From Myxococcota bacterium (GTDB lineage: Bacteria > Myxococcota_A > UBA9160 > UBA4427): a stretch of DNA of 64,000 bases. The translations under genes were made by a program, and so were the position numbers. The stretch spans positions 1-64,000 of the forward strand of contig JASMLK010000126.1 in NCBI GenBank assembly GCA_030748735.1. The letters run 5' to 3'. Positions 9,210-17,121 of the stretch are shown here, in pieces (position 1 is the stretch's first letter; every line of letters starts with the position of its first letter). Below the pieces are notes generated by a model, which was given only the letters and a program-made list of their open reading frames with translations, was not told where the DNA came from and did no database searches.

Positions 9210-10334
9210 CTAGGGGCTGAATTCTCTACCGAAGAGCCGTCTGGCGAGGATGAGCTTCTGGATCTGCGGCGGGCCATCGCCGATCTGCCAGCCGATGACG
9301 TCGCGTAGCCGCTGTTCGATGGGCAGGTCCTTCGTGTAGCCGTAGTGGCCGTGCAGCAGGAGGCACTCGTGAATGATCTCCGCGCAGGTCTTGGGGATCC
9401 ACCACTTTGCCATCGCCCCTTCGCGGTCACAGCGACGCCCCCGATCCTTCAGCCACAAGACCTTGTAGGCGAGCCAGCGCGCGGCTTCGAGCAGGGTCTC
9501 TGCTTCTGCGATCGGAAACGCGGTTCCCTGGAAGGTCGAAAGCGACTTTCCGAATTGTTTGCGGTTCTTCAGGTGCTCGATGGTCTCGTCGACGGTCTGT
9601 TGCGCAGCACCGATGCACTTGAGTGAGATGAAGGCACGGTTCATGTCGAAGAATTCGCGAATCATCGGGAAGGCTCTTCCCTTCGTTCCAACCAGCATGG
9701 CTGCGGGAATGCGTACGTCGTCGAGAAACACTTCACCGCGTGGTACGGCGCGGCATCCCATGTCGTCGTAGGCGTGGAAGCGCAGGCCCGGTGTCTCGCG
9801 CGGGATCAGGAACGCCGAAAGGCCGCTCCAGTCGGTCGTCTTGGGGTCGGTGCGTGCGAAGATGTAGAAGACGTCTGCATTGAGGAACGAGACCGAGTTC
9901 TTCTCGCCGTTGAGCACGTATTCGTCACCCACCTTGACCGCGCTCGTGCGGATCGAACCCATGTCCGAGCCTGCGTCGGGTTCGGTGAGCCCGAGTCCGA
10001 TCATCTGGTGCCCCGACTGCAGGCCGGGTAGCCAGCGTGCTTTGAGTTCGGGTGACGCCTGGGCGATGAACTCGCGAAACAAGAAGGGGCCGAGGCTCGG
10101 CAGCACACAGTTGAAGTCACCGCGGCCCACTTCTTCGGCGACGATTCCCGCGGTGACGAAAGAAGCGCTTTCGTCGTCGACCTCGCCGATCAGGTTGATC
10201 ACGCGGATGATCCGGTCGCGGGGATAGATGCCGGAGTCGCCCTCGGCGTAGTGGGGCAGCAGCTCCTCGAGCGAAAATTTCCGCAGGTTTTCGCGGAAGG
10301 CATCTTCTTCGGGGGAAAAGTCGAAGCTCAGCAT
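9210..10334 (-). CDS. acyl-CoA dehydrogenase, Asp-type variant
   Basis: A 374-residue acyl-CoA dehydrogenase. The FAD-binding region reads GLGLTEPDAGSDMGSIRTSA, and the C-terminal domain carries RKQFGKSLSTFQGTAF and LLHGHYGYTKDLPIEQRLRD. At the usual catalytic Glu position (IYEGTSQIQR in MCAD) it has IGDGPPQIQK, an Asp, as in ACAD10/11-like and several FadE proteins. ATG 10334 is taken as start because the family N-terminus LSFDFSPEEDAFR begins there and AAGGAG lies about 15 bases upstream. It is transcribed divergently from the TetR gene at 10435 across a 100-base region holding the operator, so it may belong to that regulon. Confidence 0.9.
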   Translation of the reverse strand: MLSFDFSPEEDAFRENLRKFSLEELLPHYAEGDSGIYPRDRIIRVINLIGEVDDESASFVTAGIVAEEVGRGDFNCVLPSLGPFLFREFIAQASPELKARWLPGLQSGHQMIGLGLTEPDAGSDMGSIRTSAVKVGDEYVLNGEKNSVSFLNADVFYIFARTDPKTTDWSGLSAFLIPRETPGLRFHAYDDMGCRAVPRGEVFLDDVRIPAAMLVGTKGRAFPMIREFFDMNRAFISLKCIGAAQQTVDETIEHLKNRKQFGKSLSTFQGTAFPIAEAETLLEAARWLAYKVLWLKDRGRRCDREGAMAKWWIPKTCAEIIHECLLLHGHYGYTKDLPIEQRLRDVIGWQIGDGPPQIQKLILARRLFGREFSP

Positions 10335-10393
10335 TTTTGGGGGGGCTCTGCTCCTTGGGAGTCGCCGAGGACGATCCTCGAGCCCGCTCAGCG

Positions 10394-10428
10394 TAACAAG
10401 TTGACAACATGCCATCAATTGTTAGCTT
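10394..10428 (+). promoter_or_regulatory. palindromic operator and promoter of the TetR gene
   Basis: TAACAA (10394-10399) and TTGTTA (10419-10424) are perfect inverted arms 25 bases apart. A consensus -35 TTGACA (10401-10406) lies between them, and TAGCTT (10423-10428), 16 bases on, can serve as the -10. The start codon at 10435 follows within 7 bases, so the transcript would be leaderless or nearly so. A repressor bound here would cover the promoter, consistent with TetR autoregulation. The element recurs at 3434. Confidence 0.6.
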
Positions 10429-10434
10429 GCCGAT

Positions 10435-11058
10435 ATGCCGAACAATCTGGACCGAGGTGAGGCCGGGGCTACGCCGCCGGAGACCACGCGCGACGCAATC
10501 ATCGAGGCCGCGCGAGGACGCTTCCTCCGCTTCGGTCCGCGCAAGACGACGATGGACGAGGTCGCCAAGGCGGCCGGCGTTTCCCGCACCACGCTCTACG
10601 CGCACTTCCGAAACATGGAAGATCTCTACGGAAGCCTGCTCGACCAGGACGCCGAACGCTTCATTCGCGAAGCCGCCGAAGCCGTCGAGACCGAGCCTTC
10701 AACCGGCCGCAAGATCCGGCGCATCATCGAGATCACGCGCTCGACCTACGCGAGGAATCAGGTTCTTCGCATGGCGTTCACGGGCGATGAAGAGATGAGC
10801 CTTACCGGCGTGGCGAGCGTGTACAGCCGCGACCAGGAAGCGCGCATCATCGCGCTTCTCCGCCAGGTGGTCGAAGAGGGAATCCGCGAGGGATCGCTTC
10901 GGGAGGTGGACCCCGAGCGGGTTGCCTACCTGATGTTTCACCTCGGGACGCTTCTCGTCGAACGCGAAGTCTCCGACGTCGCCGACTTCGACTTCGACGA
11001 GATCCTCGGCGTCATGGACGACGTATTCGCCCAGGGGATCCGGAACCCTCGGGAATAG
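10435..11058 (+). CDS. TetR/AcrR family transcriptional regulator
   Basis: A 207-residue repressor. The N-terminal helix-turn-helix spans about residues 16-62 (AIIEAARGRFLRFGPRKTTM, then VAKAAGVSRTTLYAHFRN); the remaining helical domain is the ligand-binding region, and its ligand is probably an acyl-CoA or the pathway substrate by analogy with FadR/KstR-type regulators. It heads a plus-strand run of catabolic genes, with the first enzyme 83 bases downstream, and lies divergent to an acyl-CoA dehydrogenase. Its promoter is embedded in a palindrome that also occurs upstream of the ligase at 3497, indicating a multi-promoter local regulon. Confidence 0.9.
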   Translation: MPNNLDRGEAGATPPETTRDAIIEAARGRFLRFGPRKTTMDEVAKAAGVSRTTLYAHFRNMEDLYGSLLDQDAERFIREAAEAVETEPSTGRKIRRIIEITRSTYARNQVLRMAFTGDEEMSLTGVASVYSRDQEARIIALLRQVVEEGIREGSLREVDPERVAYLMFHLGTLLVEREVSDVADFDFDEILGVMDDVFAQGIRNPRE

Positions 11059-11141
11059 CGGTTCGGATCGAACGTCAATACGACGAGGCCAGCCAGGACG
11101 CGTAGCCAACAACCCGGATCGAGCACGACAGGAGCCCCCGT

Positions 11142-12299
11142 ATGCCTTTCCCCGACTGGACTGAAGAACACGAGACGTTTCGAGAGACGGTGCGTCGCTT
11201 CACCGCCGAAGAGATCCGCCCCAACGCCGAGCGTTGGGACGCCGAAGGTGACTTTTCCAGCGAGATCTTTCCGAAGGCCGGTGAACTCGGTCTGCTCGGT
11301 GTGCGCTTCGATCCGAAATGGGGAGGGAGCGGGCTCGACTACTGGTACACGGTGATCCTGGTCGAAGAGCTGGTGAAGGGCCGAGACATCGGCGCGGTCG
11401 TCGGCTTGATGGTGCAATGCGAGATGGCCACCTCGGTGATCAACGCACACGGCAGCGACGAATTGCGGCAGGAATGGCTCGTGCCGGCGATTCGCGGCGA
11501 GCGCATCGCGGCACTCGGTGTGACGGAACCCGGGGGTGGGTCGGATGTCGCATCGCTTCAAACGAGTGCCAAGGTCGACGGCGATGATTACATCATCAAC
11601 GGTTCGAAGATCTTCATCTCGAACGGGGCGCGTGCGGACTTCGTGACGCTCGCCGTTCGAACGGGCGGCCCCGGCCCGGACGGTGTGAGCCTGGTGGTGT
11701 GCCCGACCGACAGCAAAGGCTTTACGGTCGGTCGTCGGCTCGAGAAGGTCGATCAGCATTCCGGCGACACGTGCGAACTCTTCTTCGACGATGTTCGCGT
11801 GCCCAGAACGAATCTGATCGGCGAAGAGGGGCGCGGCTTCCGCTACATCATGGGCGCGTTCCAGGGCGAGCGCCTCGTACTCTCGACGATGATGAACGCC
11901 GTGTGTCGCGACGTCATCGACGAGACGCTGGGCTACATCGCCGAAAGGAAGGCGTTTGGACAAGCGGTGGCTTCGATGCAGGTTTGGCGTCACAAGATGG
12001 CTGACTACCTGACCGAACTCGAAGCTTCGGAATCGCTTACCTACCGCGCTGCGGACCAGCTCGTGAGCTCAGATCCAAAGGGTGAGGTCACCGTAAGCAT
12101 GTCCAAGCTCTATGGGGCTGAATTGATTCGCCGGCTCGTACTCGACTGCGCGCACGCGCACGGCGGCTACGGATTCATGAAAGAGAACTACATCGCCCGT
12201 TGCACGCGAGGCGTGCAGAACTGGGGCATCGGCGCGGGTACGAGTGAAGTGATGCGCGAGATCATTTCGAAGCGCTGCATGGCGAAGCCCAGCTCGTGA
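11142..12299 (+). CDS. acyl-CoA dehydrogenase
   Basis: A 385-residue acyl-CoA dehydrogenase with FAD-binding run LGVTEPGGGSDVASLQT and C-terminal AERKAFGQAVASMQVWRHKM and CAHAHGGYGFMKENYIAR segments. At the MCAD catalytic Glu position it reads NWGIGAGTSEVMREI, with Ala or Gly in place of Glu. The base must therefore be elsewhere, as in isovaleryl-CoA and long-chain enzymes that place it on an earlier helix, or the protein acts with altered chemistry. GGAG precedes the ATG. It overlaps the next gene by 4 bases and is the first enzyme gene of the operon with the aldolase/DUF35 pair, so dehydrogenation of a side-chain CoA ester just before carbon-carbon cleavage is plausible. Confidence 0.92.
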   Translation: MPFPDWTEEHETFRETVRRFTAEEIRPNAERWDAEGDFSSEIFPKAGELGLLGVRFDPKWGGSGLDYWYTVILVEELVKGRDIGAVVGLMVQCEMATSVINAHGSDELRQEWLVPAIRGERIAALGVTEPGGGSDVASLQTSAKVDGDDYIINGSKIFISNGARADFVTLAVRTGGPGPDGVSLVVCPTDSKGFTVGRRLEKVDQHSGDTCELFFDDVRVPRTNLIGEEGRGFRYIMGAFQGERLVLSTMMNAVCRDVIDETLGYIAERKAFGQAVASMQVWRHKMADYLTELEASESLTYRAADQLVSSDPKGEVTVSMSKLYGAELIRRLVLDCAHAHGGYGFMKENYIARCTRGVQNWGIGAGTSEVMREIISKRCMAKPSS

Positions 12300-13429
12300 G
12301 CCGCCGTGCGGTCATCGCGGGTGTCGGTCACTCCGCGTTCGGCAAGCTGCCGGACCAGAGCGCCTGGGCGCTCGAAGTCGAGGCGGTTTCGAAGGCGGTG
12401 TCCGACGCCGGCCTCGCACCGCGTGATGTCGACGGGCTGCTCACCGACCCCGGCCCCGTTCAGGGGATTCTCGAAGGGATCACGCCGCACTTCCTTCGCC
12501 TGGGCGCACAGCTGGGGTTGAACCCGACCTACACGGGGAGCGAAATCCTCGGCGGCGCTGGCAGTGTTGCGATCATCGAACGCGCCGTGCTCGCGGTGGA
12601 AGCCGGACAATGCGATGTCTGTGTATGCGTCTACGGCGACTCGGCGTTGTCGTCCACGGGTGCGTACGGTTATGGGCGAGGCGATGAATCGGCGTTCGGG
12701 TTCTTCGGTGCGGTGGGTTTGCACGCGCTCGCGGCGCAGCGACACATGCACACATATGGAACGCGCCGGGAACAGCTCGGTGAAGTCGCTGTCGCGGCGC
12801 GCGCACACGCGGCTCGCACACCCCACGCGCAGAAGCGGCGCGAGCTTTCCATCGATGACTACATGACGGCGGATCCCCTGGTCGAACCGCTTTGCCGGTT
12901 CGATTGCTGCCTCGTATCGGATGGTGCGGCCGCTGTCGTGATTACCACGGAAGAACGCGCCGCAGACCTGCGCATCCCCCCGGTACCGATCCTCGGTCAC
13001 GCCCAGGCACACAGTCTTTCGACCTACGCGTCCGCAGGACACTTCGAAAGCCTGCCGGCCGCACGCTCCGGCCCCGTGGCATTCGGCCAGGCGGGTGTGG
13101 GCCCGAGCGATGTCGACCTTGCGCTGCTCTACGACTGCTTCACGATCGTCGTGCTGCTTCAACTAGAGGACTACGGCTTCTGCAAGAAGGGGGAGGGCGG
13201 CGCCTTCGTCGAGCAGGGGCGCATCGGTCCGGGGGGGAGTTTCCCCGTCAACACCAGCGGTGGACTGCTCGCCGAAGCCTACGGCGGCGGAATGCTGCAC
13301 GTGATCGAAGCCGTGCGACAACTTCGCCGCGAAGCGGGTGAGCGGCAGGTGGCGGACGCCGAAGTGGCGCTCGTTTCCGGACATGGGCTCGGAATGAACA
13401 CCCACACGACACTCGTACTGGGCAGGTGA
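12296..13429 (+). CDS. thiolase-fold protein, probable Ltp2-type side-chain aldolase
   Basis: A 377-residue thiolase-superfamily (SCP-x/lipid-transfer type) protein. The thiolase nucleophilic Cys is absent (SEILGGAGSVAI where active thiolases have E-x-A-C-A-S-G), and the G-H-P-x-G-A motif is replaced by LLAEAYGGGML. Instead it has Tyr279 (LLYDCFT) and Tyr329 (LAEAYGGG), 50 residues apart, matching the two tyrosines described for the steroid aldolase Ltp2. Ltp2 performs retro-aldol loss of a propionyl-CoA side chain with a DUF35 partner, and a DUF35 gene follows here after 1 base. GTG start at 12296 overlaps the preceding stop. The role in steroid or isoprenoid side-chain release is inferred from these residues and context. 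Confidence 0.8.
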   Translation: MSRRAVIAGVGHSAFGKLPDQSAWALEVEAVSKAVSDAGLAPRDVDGLLTDPGPVQGILEGITPHFLRLGAQLGLNPTYTGSEILGGAGSVAIIERAVLAVEAGQCDVCVCVYGDSALSSTGAYGYGRGDESAFGFFGAVGLHALAAQRHMHTYGTRREQLGEVAVAARAHAARTPHAQKRRELSIDDYMTADPLVEPLCRFDCCLVSDGAAAVVITTEERAADLRIPPVPILGHAQAHSLSTYASAGHFESLPAARSGPVAFGQAGVGPSDVDLALLYDCFTIVVLLQLEDYGFCKKGEGGAFVEQGRIGPGGSFPVNTSGGLLAEAYGGGMLHVIEAVRQLRREAGERQVADAEVALVSGHGLGMNTHTTLVLGR

Positions 13430-13430
13430 G

Positions 13431-13877
13431 ATGATGAGCGACGCAGAAGCCCCGCCGCTTCCACAGCCCGACGCGCATACGCAGGCTTTTTGGGATGCGT
13501 GTAGGGAGAGACGACTCGAAGTCTCCGCATGTCGTGACTGCGACCATCTCTTTCTCCCCCCGGGCCCATGTTGTCCGCAGTGTTGGTCGACGTCGCTCGC
13601 GACTCGCGCGGTTTCGGGGGGTGGCTCGGTCTACAGCTACGTCGTCTACCGGCGTACCTATCATCCGGGAATGCCCGCCCCCTATGTCGTAGCGCTCGTC
13701 TCACTCGATGAAGGGCCGCGAATGATCTCGAACATCGTCGGGTGTGAACCCGAAGCGGTCGAAGTCGACATGCCGGTTCGACTCGTGTTCGAAACGGCCG
13801 GAGAGTTCTTGCTGCCTCGTTTCGAGCCAATCTCTGCATGTGCCACGAGTGCAGCAACAGGAGGAAATGCGTCGTGA
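13431..13877 (+). CDS. DUF35 OB-fold protein with zinc ribbon (ChsH2-like partner)
   Basis: A 148-residue protein with an N-terminal helix, a rubredoxin-like zinc ribbon with Cys34, Cys37, Cys48 and Cys51 (ACRDCDHLF and PCCPQCWS), and a C-terminal OB-fold (GGSVYSYVVYRRTYHPGM, PYVVALVSLDEGPRM). DUF35 proteins bind thiolase-fold enzymes; in steroid catabolism the ChsH2 DUF35 domain pairs with Ltp2. This gene starts 1 base after the thiolase-fold gene and overlaps the next crotonase by 4 bases, strongly supporting a complex with the preceding product. Two adjacent ATG codons (13431 and 13434) are possible starts. Confidence 0.85.
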   Translation: MMSDAEAPPLPQPDAHTQAFWDACRERRLEVSACRDCDHLFLPPGPCCPQCWSTSLATRAVSGGGSVYSYVVYRRTYHPGMPAPYVVALVSLDEGPRMISNIVGCEPEAVEVDMPVRLVFETAGEFLLPRFEPISACATSAATGGNAS

Positions 13878-14665
13878 CGATTCGTTTCGAAACCGACGGA
13901 GCCGTGGCGCAGATCACGATCGATCGGCCCAAGGTCCACAATGCACTCGACTTCGACACCAGCGACGAATTGGTGGCGGCATGGGAGCGTTTTCGTGAAG
14001 ACGAGGACCTCTGGGTTGCGATCCTGACGGGCGCGGGTGACCGATCGTTCTGCGCAGGGGCGGACCTGCGAGGTGTCGGCGACTTCTACAAGAGCATGAC
14101 ATCGGCGCAGCGCCTGCGTCGTTCGGAAACGGTGCCGGGCCTGGGTGGCATCACGAAGAACCTCGCGATCGACAAACCCATCATCGCGGCGATCAACGGT
14201 CACTGTCTCGCCGGCGGGCTCGAAATCGCGTTGGCGTGTGACCTGCGCATTGCGAGTGAGAACGCGTCCTTCGGTCTGCCCGAAGTCACGCGTGGCATCA
14301 TCCCGGGGGCCGGCGGGACCCAGCGCCTGCCGCGACTCATCGGGCCCGAACGCGCACTCGATCTCATCATGACCGGGCGACGGATCGACGCACGCGAAGC
14401 GGAGCGTATGGGCATCGTGTCGCGTGTGGTTGCCGCAGACAAGCTGCTCGACGAAGCGAATGAAACCGCACGGATGATCGCGAGCAACGGGCCCCTCGCG
14501 GTTCGCGCCGCCAAGGCCGCCGTCTGGCGAGGCCTCGACATGCCACTCGAAGAGGGCCTGCGCACCGAGCAGCTTCTCGCCGAGCCCGTGCGACAGAGCG
14601 AAGACGCGCAAGAAGGGCCGCGTGCCTTCCTCGAAAAGCGCGCACCCGAATTCAAGGGGAGATAG
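13874..14665 (+). CDS. enoyl-CoA hydratase (both catalytic Glu present)
   Basis: A 263-residue crotonase. It keeps both hydratase glutamates: GGLEIALACD and FGLPEVTRGIIPGAGGTQRL, with the oxyanion motif DRSFCAGAD. Of the four crotonases in the window it is the only one with the complete hydratase signature, so syn-hydration of an enoyl-CoA is expected. GTG 13874 is the start: AGGAGG lies 8 bases upstream and the codon overlaps the DUF35 stop. In the operon it would hydrate the product of the dehydrogenase at 11142, yielding the beta-hydroxyacyl-CoA that an Ltp2-type aldolase could cleave. Confidence 0.93.
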   Translation: MTIRFETDGAVAQITIDRPKVHNALDFDTSDELVAAWERFREDEDLWVAILTGAGDRSFCAGADLRGVGDFYKSMTSAQRLRRSETVPGLGGITKNLAIDKPIIAAINGHCLAGGLEIALACDLRIASENASFGLPEVTRGIIPGAGGTQRLPRLIGPERALDLIMTGRRIDAREAERMGIVSRVVAADKLLDEANETARMIASNGPLAVRAAKAAVWRGLDMPLEEGLRTEQLLAEPVRQSEDAQEGPRAFLEKRAPEFKGR

Positions 14666-14668
14666 AAG

Positions 14669-15541
14669 ATGGCGACTCCTCCGAAACGACACGTCGGTCA
14701 GTATGTCGCTTCCGGCGATTGGAGTGATTACTGGACCACGCGAATCAGCCGTGCCGAGAGCGGCAAGATCTGGGTGCGTGGCTATCCAATCGAGGAGTTG
14801 ATCGAAAACCTCAGCTACGTCGAGTCGGCCTTTCTGCTGCTTCGCGGTGAACTGCCCGACGAGCGCGAGCTCGAGCTCTTCGACCTCGTGATGCGGAGCG
14901 GAATGGATCAACAGCTCATCAGTTCCGCCGCATGTGCGGCACGCTATACGGCGTCGGCGTTTCCCGATTCGGCCGTCCCGGCGCTAGCGAGCGGGATCCT
15001 CGCGAGTGGGTCGGTGACGGGCTCTCCCCAGGAGCCGGCCGAGATGTTGATCGAGGCCGTGGGTTGGGGGGGGGAGCGCGACGAGGCTGCCGAGCGTGTG
15101 CTCGGTTTGTGGAGTGAGCGCCGTGGCGCGACGCCCGGGTTGGGACACCCGATGCACAAGGGAGCGGAGCCGCGCGCTGTCAGCGTGCGCAAACTCGCGA
15201 TCGAACTCGATGGTTGGCGCGAGCACGGGCGAATGCTCGACGCTGTCGAAGCCGCTCTCGAACGACGCAAGGGAAAGCGCATCCCGATCAATCTGGCCGG
15301 CGCGCTTGGCGCCGTCCTGGCCGACCTCGAGTTCGATCCGTTGGTGATCGGTGGTCTCGGGGCCGCCACCTACGGCATGTCACTGCTGGCCCACATTGCC
15401 GAGGAGGTCCGCGAAGGCGTGCCGCTCCGGATCATTCCCGACGCATTGGGCTCCCACTACGCGGGTCCTGAAGAACGACACCTGCCCGCCGATCGCATGC
15501 GCGGGGCGAAGGGGCGAGGGTCGGGGCGGGGCGAAGCATGA
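14669..15541 (+). CDS. citrate synthase-like protein (citryl-CoA lyase-like)
   Basis: A 290-residue short member of the citrate synthase superfamily. The N-terminal block IWVRGYPIEELIENLSYVES and LLLRGELPDERELELFDLVM is typical. The His motif of citrate synthase (GHRVYK, then DPR) appears as GLGHPMHKGAEPRA. The second His region and the catalytic Asp are not recognisable, and the C-terminus HYAGPEERHLPADR resembles proteins annotated as citryl-CoA lyase. It is about 130 residues shorter than true citrate synthase. Position between a hydratase and an acyl-CoA ligase (3-base gap and 4-base overlap) suggests carbon-carbon lyase or condensing chemistry on a CoA ester. The substrate is unknown. 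Confidence 0.72.
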   Translation: MATPPKRHVGQYVASGDWSDYWTTRISRAESGKIWVRGYPIEELIENLSYVESAFLLLRGELPDERELELFDLVMRSGMDQQLISSAACAARYTASAFPDSAVPALASGILASGSVTGSPQEPAEMLIEAVGWGGERDEAAERVLGLWSERRGATPGLGHPMHKGAEPRAVSVRKLAIELDGWREHGRMLDAVEAALERRKGKRIPINLAGALGAVLADLEFDPLVIGGLGAATYGMSLLAHIAEEVREGVPLRIIPDALGSHYAGPEERHLPADRMRGAKGRGSGRGEA

Positions 15542-17100
15542 ATCACCCTTATTCCCACTATCCGGCACGCACGGCTCGACGCTCCCCCGAGCGAGTCGCA
15601 CTCATCGATGGGTCACGAACCCGAACCTACGGAGAGCTCGACGCGCGGGCGGCACAGATCGCCGGCGCGCTCGTCCGTCTCGGCTTGTCTCCCGGTGAGC
15701 GGGTGTCGATCGTTCAAGAGAACCGTATCGAGTACGTCGAGATGGCCATCGCGATTGCGCGGGCGGGGGGCGTACTCGTTCCGTTGCTTGGGGCGCTCAC
15801 CGAGCGTGAGCATCGCTTCATGGTCGACGATGCGGACGTGCGCCTGGTGATCGCGCTGGGGACGGAGTCGGTCGCGCGCGCGGTCGGCGCCGTCGGCGAG
15901 AGCGATGCCGTTGCGCTCGCGCTCGGCGACACGGGCGGCGTCCCCGACCTCGCAACGATGGCCGATCAGGAGCCGGGCGAGTTCACCGCGGTCGATCAGA
16001 AGCCGGATGCCCTGGCGCAAATCCTCTACACATCGGGAACCACCGGAAATCCGAAGGGCGTGACCCACAGCTATGCGAGCGTCAGCGCAGCAATGAGCGC
16101 GTGGGCAAACACGTTCGACATCGGTCCAGACGACCGAATTCTCGGACAGCTTGCCCTCAGCCACTTCGGCGGGCGGGGTATGGATGTGTGCTGGGTATCC
16201 GGTGCCACGCTCGTGATCCAGCCCGCGGCCGACCCGAAGGCCATGCTGGGCGCGATCAGCGAGCACAAGATCACGATGATCCTCGCGATCCCCACGCTGC
16301 TGCGCATGTTGCTCGACCACCCGGACGCGGCCGACACGGATCTCTCGAGTCTGCGCATCGTGATGTATGCCGCGGCACCGACTTCACCCGCATTGGTGCG
16401 CGCCTCACTCGAACGACTCGGTGCCGTCCTGCACACCGGGTTCGGTCAGACAGAAGCCTATGGACTCAACACCTTCATGGGCCCCGACGAACATGTCGCT
16501 GCGCTCGAAGCCGGTGGCGATCGTTTGGTTTCGGTGGGGCGTGAGTGTGCGACCTTTGCACAGGTTCGCATCTGCGCGGACGATGGGAGCGAAGTTGCCC
16601 CCGGTGAAGTGGGCGAGATTTGTGTTTGTGCACCGTGGGCAACGCCCGGCTTCTGGAAACGCCCCGAACTCGATCGCGCGCGCTTGCAGGGCGGCTGGCT
16701 TCGCACCGGCGACCTCGGCCGGATGGACGCGGAGGGTTACGTCTTCCTCGCGGATCGCATGGAAGACAAGATCATTTCCGGTGGTTACAACGTGTATCCC
16801 ACTGAAGTCGAGGCGGCGCTGGCCGAGCACCCTGCCGTCGCCGAATGCGCAGCGTTCGGGATCCCCGACCCGAAGTGGGGCGAAGCCGTGCGCGCGGCAG
16901 TGACCTTGCGACCCGATCATGGGGTGAGCGAGGACGAGCTCATTGCCTTCTGCAAAGAACATCTCGCGAAGTTCAAGGTGCCGAAGGGGATCGACGTCCT
17001 CGACGAACTTCCGAAGAGCCCGGTGGGCAAGATCCTGCGGCGCGCATTGCGCGAGCCATTCTGGAAAGACCAGGCCTCCGGCGTTCACGGCGCCGAGTAG
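15538..17100 (+). CDS. acyl-CoA ligase (class I adenylate-forming enzyme)
   Basis: A 520-residue AMP-forming acyl-CoA synthetase. P-loop ILYTSGTTGNPKGVTHSY, FGQTEAYGLN, GWLRTGDLGRMDAEGYVFL, the hinge DRMEDKIISGGYNVYPTEVE and the catalytic Lys in SPVGKILRR are all present. It overlaps the lyase-like gene by 4 bases (ATGA), placing it in the same operon, and would charge the entering acid with CoA. Substrate specificity cannot be read from the sequence: the family includes fatty-acid, aromatic and steroid-side-chain ligases. Confidence 0.92.
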   Translation: MNHPYSHYPARTARRSPERVALIDGSRTRTYGELDARAAQIAGALVRLGLSPGERVSIVQENRIEYVEMAIAIARAGGVLVPLLGALTEREHRFMVDDADVRLVIALGTESVARAVGAVGESDAVALALGDTGGVPDLATMADQEPGEFTAVDQKPDALAQILYTSGTTGNPKGVTHSYASVSAAMSAWANTFDIGPDDRILGQLALSHFGGRGMDVCWVSGATLVIQPAADPKAMLGAISEHKITMILAIPTLLRMLLDHPDAADTDLSSLRIVMYAAAPTSPALVRASLERLGAVLHTGFGQTEAYGLNTFMGPDEHVAALEAGGDRLVSVGRECATFAQVRICADDGSEVAPGEVGEICVCAPWATPGFWKRPELDRARLQGGWLRTGDLGRMDAEGYVFLADRMEDKIISGGYNVYPTEVEAALAEHPAVAECAAFGIPDPKWGEAVRAAVTLRPDHGVSEDELIAFCKEHLAKFKVPKGIDVLDELPKSPVGKILRRALREPFWKDQASGVHGAE

Positions 17101-17121
17101 GACCGAAGGTAGGAGTAGACG

